A program made the translations under genes and the position numbers. From Tetrapisispora phaffii CBS 4417 (Eukaryota > Ascomycota > Saccharomycetes > Saccharomycetales > Saccharomycetaceae), in the NCBI RefSeq assembly GCF_000236905.1, contig NC_016527.1, positions 310,001-374,000 of the forward strand: a stretch of DNA of 64,000 nt. Direction: 5' to 3'. Under the pieces are notes generated by a model. The model saw only the letters and a list, made by a program, of their open reading frames with translations. It did not search any database and was not told where the DNA came from. Below are positions 17,394 to 26,651 of the stretch, one piece after another (the stretch's first letter is position 1; the number at the start of each line of letters is the position of its first letter).

Positions 17394-17422
17394 ATATATA
17401 TATATATATGTATATATATATA
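17394..17422. repeat. TA dinucleotide array
   Basis: TA repeat interrupted by a single TG in the PTC7-YHR078W spacer. Confidence 0.85.
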
Positions 17423-17662
17423 CACAATCTTGATTTTTGACCGTCATTTTCACATGATAGTGAAACATCTGAAAAATATAATAGGCACGATCTATAAGAA
17501 AAAGTATCGTTTATAAACCATTATATAATTGCTTTATAGATAGGTGTATTCGGCTGGTTATAACAGTCTGTATATAATATGCATACTGAGGATAACTACA
17601 TATTATTACCACCGAAATTTAGAGCTGATTTGTGTTGAACTTGGCATGCAATTGTTTGAGTG

Positions 17663-19270
17663 ATGGGAGAGTTGTTGATACTAATTGTAATAGTAACATC
17701 TTCTGTATTTGCATACAGCTGGTCATATAGGGTCCTATGGTTCAAGACGAATCTTCTATACCAATCGTTGTCACCAACTGTCAATAATGATAAATTTTCT
17801 GAGCTGGACACTTGGAGCACCGATAGCAATGGATTCGTTCATAAATTTTATACAGAATATTCCGTTTCATCTCATACCCTCCATGAAATGATAAGGATCC
17901 TATTCGCAGCTTCAATGGTTTGTTATCTAGTTTTAATCGAGGTAGTACTGTGGCAGATTACCGCTTCAGCTCCAGATGGGAAAGAAGGCTTTGTGACCTC
18001 ATTTATATGGCCATTACTTTTATTTTGTTTAACAATATTACTAACCACTGTTCAACCATTTTTAATGCTGATATCAATCTTAGATAAATTCTTTAATGAT
18101 AAGCTTGGTATTGAAAAGTTAGCTATGATAACTGCTGGGACTGTATTTGTACTGAACCTTACCTTGTATTACATAGAATTTGGTCCATTTATTTTTACGA
18201 ATAGTTTGTTAACCAAATTATCCGTTGCAGGGGTCTCCATGCTATCAATTTTATCTGCAATCGCTACAGTCTCAACTATATACTATACGTTTTTAATGGT
18301 TTGGAAAAGGGGAAATCTATCGGGTATACAAAATATCAACACTATAGGTGATAGGTTATCGTTATGGGCATCTGATTATTCAGTAAGAGAAAGAATAAAT
18401 GATTATAAAAGAAATATAGACGGAAATATTGAAATATTAAAAAGACTTGAATCAGAGACAGGAGGAAGTCAATCAATTCTACGAGACAAACTCATTGAAA
18501 AAATTGGATGGTACCAATTAGAGGTAAACAAATTAGAAACTCAACAGAATGAATCACAGTTTATAAGAAATTCGAAGAAAGTCTTTCACATTATGTTTCT
18601 TATTTACTGTATCCATAAAGTCGTAACGACATTTGTTTCTAGAATTCCATATTTGATCATCCATGCATTATATTATCCAGATGATTATAATTATGAATAT
18701 TTTGATCAAGATAAGAGATCTAATTTTGGATCTGATCCACTTTCAGTTACAATGGCCAGCCTTTTAAATTTTTTCTTATTCAGATTCAATTATGCACAAG
18801 ATATTGATGATCTTGCGAGACAGATATCTTTGTTAATGTCAATATCGTTATTCGGGGCTTCTTTTTCCACTGTGATCACAACTATATCGTATATCTCAGC
18901 TTTGTTACCAATTAAACTCCAAATTTTAGCGTTATACGCTATCAAAGATAATGAAGAATCATCATTACCTTCTATAAAATCCAACAAGAAAAGATCAAGA
19001 ATTAATAGAAATCCATCATTAATTAAAAACTTATTCATTTCAGAATTGACAGGTATATACGTAATCTCTACCGTATTGACAATTAGATCAAATTTACCAT
19101 ACGAAGTATCAAGAAAGTTGAATGAATTATTAGGTGAACGGTTTTCTGTTCCTAATGTTGTCATCGATGTTTGGTTTTACGAGGTATATGCATGCTTTTG
19201 TATAATTGTTTTTGTTGCTACGAAAGTTGCTGAGAAGACAATATTTTCACAATCTACATATAATAATTAA
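17663..19270 (+). CDS. YHR078W: GPHR/GTG-like multi-pass membrane protein (YHR078W)
   Basis: Orthologue of S. cerevisiae YHR078W, a protein of unproven function related to the Golgi pH regulator/ABA-GTG family (GPR89). The ATG at 17663 is used; the GTG just before is not. The 535 residues compare with 552. It has an N-terminal hydrophobic segment (LLILIVIVTSSVFAYSW), then four to five membrane spans between about residues 75 and 215. A hydrophilic, helical central loop follows (about 216-305, rich in Glu/Lys/Arg). Further spans occur around 305-330, 365-425 and 505-525. The pattern of spans, long central loop and spans is the GPHR architecture. Position between PTC7 and IRE1 matches S. cerevisiae. 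Function should be quoted only at family level. Confidence 0.88.
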   Translation: MGELLILIVIVTSSVFAYSWSYRVLWFKTNLLYQSLSPTVNNDKFSELDTWSTDSNGFVHKFYTEYSVSSHTLHEMIRILFAASMVCYLVLIEVVLWQITASAPDGKEGFVTSFIWPLLLFCLTILLTTVQPFLMLISILDKFFNDKLGIEKLAMITAGTVFVLNLTLYYIEFGPFIFTNSLLTKLSVAGVSMLSILSAIATVSTIYYTFLMVWKRGNLSGIQNINTIGDRLSLWASDYSVRERINDYKRNIDGNIEILKRLESETGGSQSILRDKLIEKIGWYQLEVNKLETQQNESQFIRNSKKVFHIMFLIYCIHKVVTTFVSRIPYLIIHALYYPDDYNYEYFDQDKRSNFGSDPLSVTMASLLNFFLFRFNYAQDIDDLARQISLLMSISLFGASFSTVITTISYISALLPIKLQILALYAIKDNEESSLPSIKSNKKRSRINRNPSLIKNLFISELTGIYVISTVLTIRSNLPYEVSRKLNELLGERFSVPNVVIDVWFYEVYACFCIIVFVATKVAEKTIFSQSTYNN

Positions 19271-19450
19271 TATTTATTTATCTATTCCATAATACCGAGT
19301 GAATCATACTTATTTATAAAATATTAATCTTGTTCTAACAAAAGTATATATATGTATATGTATTATTTATTATGCAGAAAAAAGTAGCTAATATAAATCT
19401 ATATATTGGCTGTGCAACAAAACATATCACATGTATGGCGTAGATTACCT

Positions 19451-22400
19451 TTATAAATATTCTATAAAACTTGGATCGTCGTTTAAATTTTCTTCAATAA
19501 GTTTGTAAAGTTCTAACAATAAGTTTGGAAATTTTTCAATGAAATAGAAATAAAAACCATCTGGTAAAATACCTATTTTTTTAGAAATCGATGCTGGGGT
19601 ATCTTGGTAATGGTGGTATTTATTCCTGAAAGCTCTTAATAAATCCAAAAATGAGGCGCCCGAATATTTTCTGTATTTACCTAAACTACTAATGAATTCT
19701 GAGTCAAGGGTAGTTGTCCAATTCCCATTTAAGATGACAAACTTTGCATTTGCTTCTAACTCAAGCAATAGTGCAGATGGTGGATCTCTTCTTTCACCTT
19801 CAAAACGATCACTCACTTTTAATAAGAACTGAAGCTTTTTCGAAACTGACCAAAATAAGGGATGTTTTAAAACATCTAATGCAGGTGGTCTACTTAGCGG
19901 ATCATTTGAAATCATACGAGAAATTAAATCCTTAGCTTCCAATTGTAACGATTCATCTGTCAAAGTAGCTGAAATTTTAGAAAGATTGAATGAACCTTTG
20001 ATGATATTAGCTTCTCTTATATATCTGTCACCAAATGGGTGTTCACCATTTGATAAAATGTAATAAAATACACAACCCATTGAGAAAATGTCAATAGCTC
20101 TAGTCAATCTCATTTTACTACCATCATCATGAACAGCATCAGAATTTGATAATTGAGAAGCAGATTTATCATTTTCTGACACTTCTTTAATCGTTTGTAA
20201 TAAAGCTCTCTTCGAGACATCTAAAAGTTCAGGAGCCCTCCAACCAGTGGTACCTGCAGCATTGTTTACATTAGTTTGGAATGAAGATTTATCGCTCTCT
20301 AATTTTTTACATAAACCAAAGTCAGATATTAAAATACGAATATTCGAATTGTCATATTTATCAGCGGAAATTTGGCCTGCGATGAATTTCTTTGCTGTTG
20401 CAACTAAAATATTTTGTGGTTTAATGTCCCTATGGATGATTTTTAATAAATGTAAATGGTTAACACCAGATGCTATTTGATTCAGAATAGTCAAAGATTC
20501 CCAATCTCTAGACCAAACATCGGCAGTTTCTAATAACATTTTTTTCACTACCAGACGTCTTTTTTCAACTAAATCTTCCAAGTTCGAGTTACAAAGTTCT
20601 AAAGCAATGTATAAGAATCTACCTGTTTCTTCAGAACAATAATATCTAATAACATTTGGATGGTCGTCACTCTCTGATAATAAATCTATTTCAGTTGATG
20701 CAATATCACAGAAATCGATTAACATTCTCTTAATTGCTACCGGTCTACCTTCAAATTTTCCTTTATAAACAACTGTTCCTAATGAACCAAAACCTAAAAC
20801 TTCTTTAGAGACTGTTAAGTTTTTCAAGTTTTTATCATGGTCATCATCAATTGGAATTGGGTTTTGACTATTTGATCTAATTAATGGCATACTTGATAAG
20901 TTGTAATCTTGGTTACCCTTTTTCAACAAAGAAGTTGCAACCGTAGTTGCATTTGATTTGCTGTTCGAATCAGTTGTTGCTGTAACATTAGCATCACTTG
21001 TAGTCTTAGTTGTATTAGTGTTAGTATTCGCTTTCTTTTTATTTTTCTTATTTTTCTTTTTCTTCTTCTTTTCATTTGTTACAAGCGTAAATGCATCAGA
21101 ATCAACTGATGTATCCATTGTAGTATTTCCTATTCTCGTCAACGAATCGTCATTATATGCAATATCATTATTTGATGTATCTTGACCAAATTCTTGAATT
21201 GGATCAATGTTAGATGCGACACTAAACGTGCTTATTTGTCTATCCATAGGTTGAGTCTCTACAGAAAATATATCGTTGTTTTTAAAATTAATAGTAGTTG
21301 GTTCTTTCCCACCAGGGGAAGCACTTGAGTTACTATTTTTTAATTTATTATTAATAGTTAAAGTTTCTGCCGATTCTCTTTTATTTTCTGTACCAATTTT
21401 ATCGAAAAAACTTAAACGGCGAATATTTTGACTAAATCTTTTAACATAAAAAGAATCTCTTCTGTAAAACTCAGTTTCCTTTAACACACCTATTGATTTT
21501 AATAAATCTGCTGATGGTCTAATAATTTCATATCGATGTAATAATATTAGTAATACAGTTGTCACAATAAACACTGTTAGTGTTTCTAATATCCTTTTTG
21601 CGAAGTTTTTAATTATCGAAATGTATGAGTTATTATCAAGCATAAACTCTTTATTGTTTGTATTCATTTCTCTTGCAATTTCTTCATGAAGTTTTAATCT
21701 ATAAGCCTGTAATTCTTCTGGTGAAAATAATTTATAATTTTCTTCTGGATTAAATGCATCATTTGAATTGTCATTATTATTTTGTGAATTTTTATTATTA
21801 TTACTATTTAGTCCATTATTATCTGTATTCTTGTAATAGCTATTCGAATACATGTTTGTTTTGAATATTGATGTTGCTAAAGTGTCAAGTATTTTACCGT
21901 TTTCATCAACAGGCACGTATTCTGTTTTAGTGAAACCCGAATCCTCGTCACCATATGTAAAATAATCTTTATCATCATATGGTAGCATAATTAAATTATG
22001 TTTTTCATTTAAATTATAATTGTAATAATGATTTTTTTTCTCTTTATTTAAATAATGGACACCGATAATAGTTGATTTGAATAATTTTTTATTTTTCAAA
22101 AATTTTAATTTTAAATCATATGTATAACTTTCACCTAACTTATCTTCCTTTTGTTGATATCTTGATAATTTTGCTGAATTAACAAATGATGGAAAATTAA
22201 TTTCTGATAATGCAATCCATGATTTATTATCTAATTGATCTAGATAAACCTTTTCGTATAATTCTTTTGAATTATTGCCATTATAATTTACATTAAATTG
22301 ATGTACTGGATGTTGTGCTAGTACATTATCACCTGTAATTTTATTTTGGAAAACGTCAAATATATTTGTAATTATACCTGATGAAAATTTATCTGAAATC

Positions 22401-23578
22401 CATTTAATTTCATTATTATTTAAATCAATTGCCATTACAGAGTTATCATCTGACGTTGTTGATTTTAATGGTGAAATATAAATACCATCTTTGGAAAAAT
22501 TATTACCAGTTGCGAAATGTAAATCTAATGAATTTCTTTGCCATGTCGTGTATGTAACATCGTATGATGGCGAGTCATTTGAGTGAATCTCTAAACGATA
22601 AGTTGTTTTACCGATTTTAATTATATTTGATGGATCAATTATATTAGTTTCGTCTGATTCATCATAATACTTTTTATTTTCTGTACTAAAACCGAATGCA
22701 GACAAAATAGTACCTGTTCTAATATCGATTGTAAACATCGACGTTTGTCTGGAACCTGTATAAGTTTTTTCTTCTTCTACAACTGTACCTATTTCATCAA
22801 TAATAAAATTTGTCTTTAAATGCATTGGTGATGACATTATTAATTGATGTATTGAAATGGGTAATTTTGTTACACCTTGAAAAACATTAAAAAAGTAAAT
22901 ATTACCATCACCAAATGGTTCAATGATTAAAGTTTCATTTGTCTTTGAACCTGTCGAATCCTTTATAATCATATCATTCTCGTCATCTGTAATTGTTAAA
23001 ATCGAATGTTCTATATCCACATGATTCAGTGACCATATTATTTCTCCTGTGTATCTATTCAAGCCATATAAACCATCTTTCAAATCTGAAACCAATACAA
23101 TATCACTTAGTTCATAATCTGAAAGTGAATTATCTGTATTATAAGGTATAATCATGCTTGGCTTTTTATATTTATTTGCATATGCATTTGTGATTGTGTT
23201 TGTGTCTATGTTTGGATTTAATGGTGATGCAGTCTTCACGTCGAAATTTCTTTTCAGTTTCTGATTTAAAAATTTCATATATTTATCATCTACGTGACCA
23301 TCCTCATCCTGCTCTTGATCTGCATCGTCCTCATTATCATAGTCATCATCTTCTAGCAATGACGTTGAATCCAAGAGATCTATAGGCAGTTCAAAGTGAT
23401 TTCTATTTTCAAAATTCTCATTTAATATCGTAGTGTGAGTCAATGGTTCTACCGATTTAATCACATTATCGCGATTCCCATGATATTCATATGCTTCAAT
23501 TAAGTTCTTCCCATATATTAATAAAAATATAAATATATATATATTTATCAGTAAATTTGATGTATAGTAGTGTATCAT
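19451..23578 (-). CDS. IRE1: ER stress sensor kinase/endoribonuclease Ire1
   Basis: ER transmembrane sensor of unfolded proteins; oligomerisation activates its kinase and RNase, which in S. cerevisiae cleaves HAC1 mRNA. The 1375 residues are about 260 more than S. cerevisiae (1115). A signal sequence (about 7-25) leads a luminal domain to about 655, with low-complexity Asn inserts. A single span (TVFIVTTVLLILL) lies at about 665-680. A long linker has a Lys/Asn block (about 840-860). The kinase begins near 920 (GFGSLGTVVYKG, VAIKRM), with HRDIKPQN (about 1050) and SDFGLCKKL. The C-terminal KEN RNase (about 1270-1375) keeps KYRKYSGASF and LRAFRNKYHHYQD, including the Tyr, Arg, Asn and His known to be catalytic. 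The extra length is in the luminal and linker regions, not the catalytic domains. Confidence 0.97.
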   Translation of the reverse strand: MIHYYTSNLLINIYIFIFLLIYGKNLIEAYEYHGNRDNVIKSVEPLTHTTILNENFENRNHFELPIDLLDSTSLLEDDDYDNEDDADQEQDEDGHVDDKYMKFLNQKLKRNFDVKTASPLNPNIDTNTITNAYANKYKKPSMIIPYNTDNSLSDYELSDIVLVSDLKDGLYGLNRYTGEIIWSLNHVDIEHSILTITDDENDMIIKDSTGSKTNETLIIEPFGDGNIYFFNVFQGVTKLPISIHQLIMSSPMHLKTNFIIDEIGTVVEEEKTYTGSRQTSMFTIDIRTGTILSAFGFSTENKKYYDESDETNIIDPSNIIKIGKTTYRLEIHSNDSPSYDVTYTTWQRNSLDLHFATGNNFSKDGIYISPLKSTTSDDNSVMAIDLNNNEIKWISDKFSSGIITNIFDVFQNKITGDNVLAQHPVHQFNVNYNGNNSKELYEKVYLDQLDNKSWIALSEINFPSFVNSAKLSRYQQKEDKLGESYTYDLKLKFLKNKKLFKSTIIGVHYLNKEKKNHYYNYNLNEKHNLIMLPYDDKDYFTYGDEDSGFTKTEYVPVDENGKILDTLATSIFKTNMYSNSYYKNTDNNGLNSNNNKNSQNNNDNSNDAFNPEENYKLFSPEELQAYRLKLHEEIAREMNTNNKEFMLDNNSYISIIKNFAKRILETLTVFIVTTVLLILLHRYEIIRPSADLLKSIGVLKETEFYRRDSFYVKRFSQNIRRLSFFDKIGTENKRESAETLTINNKLKNSNSSASPGGKEPTTINFKNNDIFSVETQPMDRQISTFSVASNIDPIQEFGQDTSNNDIAYNDDSLTRIGNTTMDTSVDSDAFTLVTNEKKKKKKNKKNKKKANTNTNTTKTTSDANVTATTDSNSKSNATTVATSLLKKGNQDYNLSSMPLIRSNSQNPIPIDDDHDKNLKNLTVSKEVLGFGSLGTVVYKGKFEGRPVAIKRMLIDFCDIASTEIDLLSESDDHPNVIRYYCSEETGRFLYIALELCNSNLEDLVEKRRLVVKKMLLETADVWSRDWESLTILNQIASGVNHLHLLKIIHRDIKPQNILVATAKKFIAGQISADKYDNSNIRILISDFGLCKKLESDKSSFQTNVNNAAGTTGWRAPELLDVSKRALLQTIKEVSENDKSASQLSNSDAVHDDGSKMRLTRAIDIFSMGCVFYYILSNGEHPFGDRYIREANIIKGSFNLSKISATLTDESLQLEAKDLISRMISNDPLSRPPALDVLKHPLFWSVSKKLQFLLKVSDRFEGERRDPPSALLLELEANAKFVILNGNWTTTLDSEFISSLGKYRKYSGASFLDLLRAFRNKYHHYQDTPASISKKIGILPDGFYFYFIEKFPNLLLELYKLIEENLNDDPSFIEYL

Positions 23579-23789
23579 GCCAAAACAAAAAAGATGAGGA
23601 AGAGAGAAATTAAAATGAGTCTATTAGAGTCCTATATGTGTGTGAATGCTTGTAATATGCTTTGTTTATTTGTTTGTAGCCTTTTGATATTTCTTGTTAT
23701 CTGTTTCTGTGGTTTCAGTTTGTTCTATGCAATTGTAGTACTAAAACACTTTGGGTAATGATGCGCAGTTTCTATTATTTACTATGTAT

Positions 23790-23790
<1 letters not shown>

Positions 23791-23827
<37 letters not shown>

Positions 23828-23842
23828 GTACATGTGTGTGTG
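23791..23842. repeat. (CA)11-(TA)n-TG dinucleotide array
   Basis: Eleven CA units pass directly into a TA run and then, after GTACA, a TG run. The CA and TG arms are mutually complementary. Confidence 0.9.
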
Positions 23843-24242
23843 TCTTAATATAATTACATTAATGTAGATCTGAAAATATGAATATATTATTAATCGAAAA
23901 TAAAAAATGAAAAGAATGAAAGCATTACTTAGAAACAATACACAAAAACAGTAATTATCCATTATAAGATAAATTATCATCAGATTTGACATTGGGACAA
24001 GTACGATATTTCTCAAAATCAGAGCGTAGAGCTGGTATTGGTGTGCATCTGTGTATACAGTTCAGCGGTGTAGAGGCAATCAGGAAGTTGTGTAACGTTA
24101 CACGACACCACATACACAATGACGTACAATTGTAAACAGAGAGTAAGCGTGCGCGTTGGTGTGCGTGCCTTTCGCAGCCGCGGGTGGGCGGCCGGGTGAC
24201 GTTATCGTGAGGAGGCGGGGGAGCGGCGGATACGCAGAGAGG

Positions 24243-24318
24243 CACGTGATATAAGAAACTGTTACCCCCCTTTTTCATATTGTCAGTCACGTGATAGTGT
24301 ATTGTCTTTGCTCACGTG
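24243..24318. promoter_or_regulatory. Cluster of three CACGTG (Cbf1-type) sites
   Basis: CACGTG at 24243-24248, 24288-24293 and 24313-24318. The last two read GTCACGTGA and CTCACGTGAC, good Cbf1 matches. A CCCCCT (STRE-like) lies between the first two at about 24265. The cluster is 225 bp from LRP1 and 665 bp from IRE1. Confidence 0.65.
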
Positions 24319-24374
24319 ACTGACTAATTTCTTTTTTTTTATTTTCAAATTTCAGGTCATGTGACGTGTGGTGA

Positions 24375-24431
24375 TGAAAAATTTATACTAACGCTGCATT
24401 GAAAAAGGCGATGTCGTCAATTCGATGAGCT
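24375..24431 (+). promoter_or_regulatory. RRPE and PAC motifs of LRP1
   Basis: TGAAAAATTT at 24375-24384 is a full RRPE, and TCGATGAGCT at 24422-24431 is a PAC core. They lie 113-169 bp upstream of the LRP1 ATG, the classic arrangement for rRNA-processing genes. Confidence 0.8.
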
Positions 24432-24543
24432 ACTATTGCATATGTTAAACACACGTTTTCATACATATATATATATGTATATGTATATAGACGGGCACAG
24501 CGCTATAGATTATACACTTACCACAGACCAGCACTCTATCACC

Positions 24544-24981
24544 ATGGATAACGATATTAAAAAATTCAAGTTGTACTTGAACCATCTCAATAAGCAGCTC
24601 AACGCCTTGAAGCCACAGCTAGAGAAACTCATAAGTCATGGATCTTTGGACGACATGCTGATTAATTTGAATTCATCCAATAACATTGAATTAGAAAAAT
24701 TGAAACTTGTCAACCATATGGCTTACATACTTACGTCTTTGCTGTTCATTAACACAAAACTGTATAACGTCAAGGATAACTCAAGGATAATGGGTGAATT
24801 GAATAAAGTTAAAGAATATATGGGAAGGTATGATACTTTCAAGAATAAAGCAATAAGGTCCAAGGATGAGAAATCGCAAGCAAAAGAGCAGATCGCAGGT
24901 GTCCTACAGAATAGTGCTATCAGTTATAAGAATTTTGAAAGGAAAGGAAAGATAAATAAATATAAAGTATCGAAAAAATAA
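24544..24981 (+). CDS. LRP1: Nuclear exosome cofactor Lrp1/Rrp47
   Basis: C1D-family partner of Rrp6 in the nuclear exosome, needed for 3' maturation of 5.8S rRNA, snRNAs and snoRNAs. I begin at the ATG of MDNDIKKFKLYL (24544); earlier in-frame ATGs at about 24436-24530 lie in TA-rich leader sequence below the PAC motif and are unlikely. This gives 145 residues. The Sas10/C1D core is complete: KKFKLYLNHLNKQLNALKPQLEKL, then MAYILTSLLFINTKL (the exposed hydrophobic Rrp6-binding helix) and LNKVKEYMGRYD. Compared with S. cerevisiae (184) the basic C-terminal tail is short, ending in KGKINKYKVSKK. Neighbours IRE1 and KSP1 match the chromosome VIII order. Confidence 0.93.
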   Translation: MDNDIKKFKLYLNHLNKQLNALKPQLEKLISHGSLDDMLINLNSSNNIELEKLKLVNHMAYILTSLLFINTKLYNVKDNSRIMGELNKVKEYMGRYDTFKNKAIRSKDEKSQAKEQIAGVLQNSAISYKNFERKGKINKYKVSKK

Positions 24982-25320
24982 GACATGCATATATAAACAA
25001 CAATATACACTATACAATAAAAATTGTAAAATAAATATACATAAGCATTCAAGCATGTTCTCTACTTTAATCATATATCAATTACTGCATTACTATATAT
25101 ATATATATATATTACTGGAACTAGTGAAATACTTATATAGTTGCTCCGGGTAATATTGGTACAAAAAACACCACCAGGGCAATATTACACCTAAACAAAA
25201 GAAAAGCTACATCACAAAGTGGAACTTTATATTAAATGGATATATCTGATGCATACGTTGACGAAGTATTTGAAGTTCATCCAAATAATCGGCACAGAAT
25301 ATCAGACTCACGTTGTTACA
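24982..25320. other. LRP1-GPI8 intergenic region
   Basis: About 340 bp, AT-rich, with a TA array at 25092-25112. GPI8 promoter; no specific site beyond AT-rich DNA was recognised. Confidence 0.5.
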
Positions 25321-26496
25321 ATGAGGTTCAATTTTTTCATACCGTTTTTGTTGTTGCTAACAACAAACTATGTGCTAGCTGATGAAGAGAAAAATAATCA
25401 TACAAATAACTGGGCTGTACTAGTCTCTACATCAACTTTCTGGTTCAATTATAGACACATGGCAAATGTATTGTCAATGTACAGGACTGTAAAGAGACTA
25501 GGTATCCCTGACTCTCAGATCATCCTAATGTTAAGTGACGATGTAGCTTGTAATTCAAGAAACTTATTTCCAGGGTCAGTATTCAATAATCAAGATAGAA
25601 AAATTGATCTTTATGGTGAATCAATTGAAGTTGATTATAAAGGTTATGATGTAACAGTAGAAAATTTTATTAGATTGTTAACGGATAGATGGCCTGATGA
25701 ACAACCAAAATCAAAACGACTCTTAACTGACGAAAATTCAAATATTTTCATTTATATGACTGGCCATGGTGGTGATGATTTCTTGAAGTTTCAAGATGCT
25801 GAAGAAATTGCTTCTGAAGATATCGCTGATGCTTTCGAACAGATGCATGAGAAGAAAAGATACAATGAAATCTTCTTCATGGTCGATACTTGCCAAGCAA
25901 ATACGATGTTTTCAAAGTTTTACTCTCCAAACATTTTAGCTATAGGTTCAAGTGAATTAGATGAAAGTTCTTATTCTCACCATTCTGATGTAGAGTTAGG
26001 TGTTGCTGTCATTGATAGATTCACATACTATACGTTAGAATTTTTAGAACAGATCGATAAGAGCTCAACACTTACATTAGAAGACTTATTTCAATATTAC
26101 ACGTTTGAAAAAGTTCATTCTAATGTAGGTGTAAGAAAAGATCTTTACTCAAGAGATCCAAAAGATGTATTAATTACTGATTTTTTTGCCAATGTCCCAA
26201 ATATCATCCCTGATTCTTCAAGTGAAAATGAATCCTCAAATAAATATATTAACCTAATTAATCTGGCTATGGACCAATATAATTCAAATTCAAAAGTGTC
26301 AAAAAATAAAGACAATGCACTATCACCAAGTGTTTTATCTAAGAGCCAGAATTTTAATAACATTGAATACATTGAGGATACTAGAACCGCTATAAGTTCC
26401 AGCATAAAGACTCTATTAGTAACATCCGTTGTCACACTTCTTTGTATTTTATTCTATTTACAAGAAGCAGAATCATCAAAAACATTCACCAAATAA
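25321..26496 (+). CDS. GPI8: GPI transamidase catalytic subunit Gpi8
   Basis: Caspase-fold (C13) cysteine protease of the ER GPI transamidase. It cleaves the C-terminal signal of precursor proteins and attaches the GPI anchor, with Gaa1, Gab1, Gpi16 and Gpi17. I start at MRFNFFIPFLLLLTTNYVLA, a signal peptide. The upstream in-frame ATG (25249) and GTG would bury it. The 391 residues compare with 411. The catalytic His is in YMTGHGGDDF (His149) and the Cys in FMVDTCQANTMF (Cys191), both intact. NNWAVLVSTSTFWFNYRH and LSDDVACNSRN are family signatures. A C-terminal hydrophobic span (LLVTSVVTLLCILFYL, about 365-380) anchors it. It is followed by KSP1 and IRC3; in S. cerevisiae GPI8 and IRC3 are adjacent. 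Confidence 0.97.
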   Translation: MRFNFFIPFLLLLTTNYVLADEEKNNHTNNWAVLVSTSTFWFNYRHMANVLSMYRTVKRLGIPDSQIILMLSDDVACNSRNLFPGSVFNNQDRKIDLYGESIEVDYKGYDVTVENFIRLLTDRWPDEQPKSKRLLTDENSNIFIYMTGHGGDDFLKFQDAEEIASEDIADAFEQMHEKKRYNEIFFMVDTCQANTMFSKFYSPNILAIGSSELDESSYSHHSDVELGVAVIDRFTYYTLEFLEQIDKSSTLTLEDLFQYYTFEKVHSNVGVRKDLYSRDPKDVLITDFFANVPNIIPDSSSENESSNKYINLINLAMDQYNSNSKVSKNKDNALSPSVLSKSQNFNNIEYIEDTRTAISSSIKTLLVTSVVTLLCILFYLQEAESSKTFTK

Positions 26497-26651
26497 TAAA
26501 CATTTTCTTATATTATACAATATATATAAACAATTACAAAAGCATTCCAATAAATACAAATAATCGTTAAAAGACATTAAATTATAAAAACCTTTATATG
26601 TACTTAATTACTTAATCAACAAGCATACGTATCATAAAACAACTATCAATA

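Larger units (their letters stand above)
17159..17662. other. PTC7-YHR078W intergenic region
   Basis: About 500 bp between tandem genes. It contains a repeat pair around TAATGTCTAATTTCCATATTAGACATTA (about 17302-17331), an inverted repeat that may form a 3' hairpin after PTC7. A TA array lies at 17394-17422. NMD2, which lies here in S. cerevisiae, is absent. No RNA gene was seen. Confidence 0.5.
23579..24543. other. IRE1-LRP1 divergent intergenic region
   Basis: 965 bp. It has a CA/TA/TG dinucleotide array at 23791-23842, a GC-rich patch at about 24140-24240 that stands out in this AT-rich window, three CACGTG sites at 24243, 24288 and 24313, an RRPE at 24375 and a PAC motif at 24422. In S. 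cerevisiae the small spliced gene SAE3 lies next to IRE1; I found no trace of it. The minus-strand frames here are low-complexity shadows. Confidence 0.55.

Noticed and set aside
23741..24290. Two minus-strand frames between IRE1 and LRP1
   Set aside because: One spans the CA/TA array and the other the GC-rich promoter patch. I also looked for SAE3 here and saw no match.
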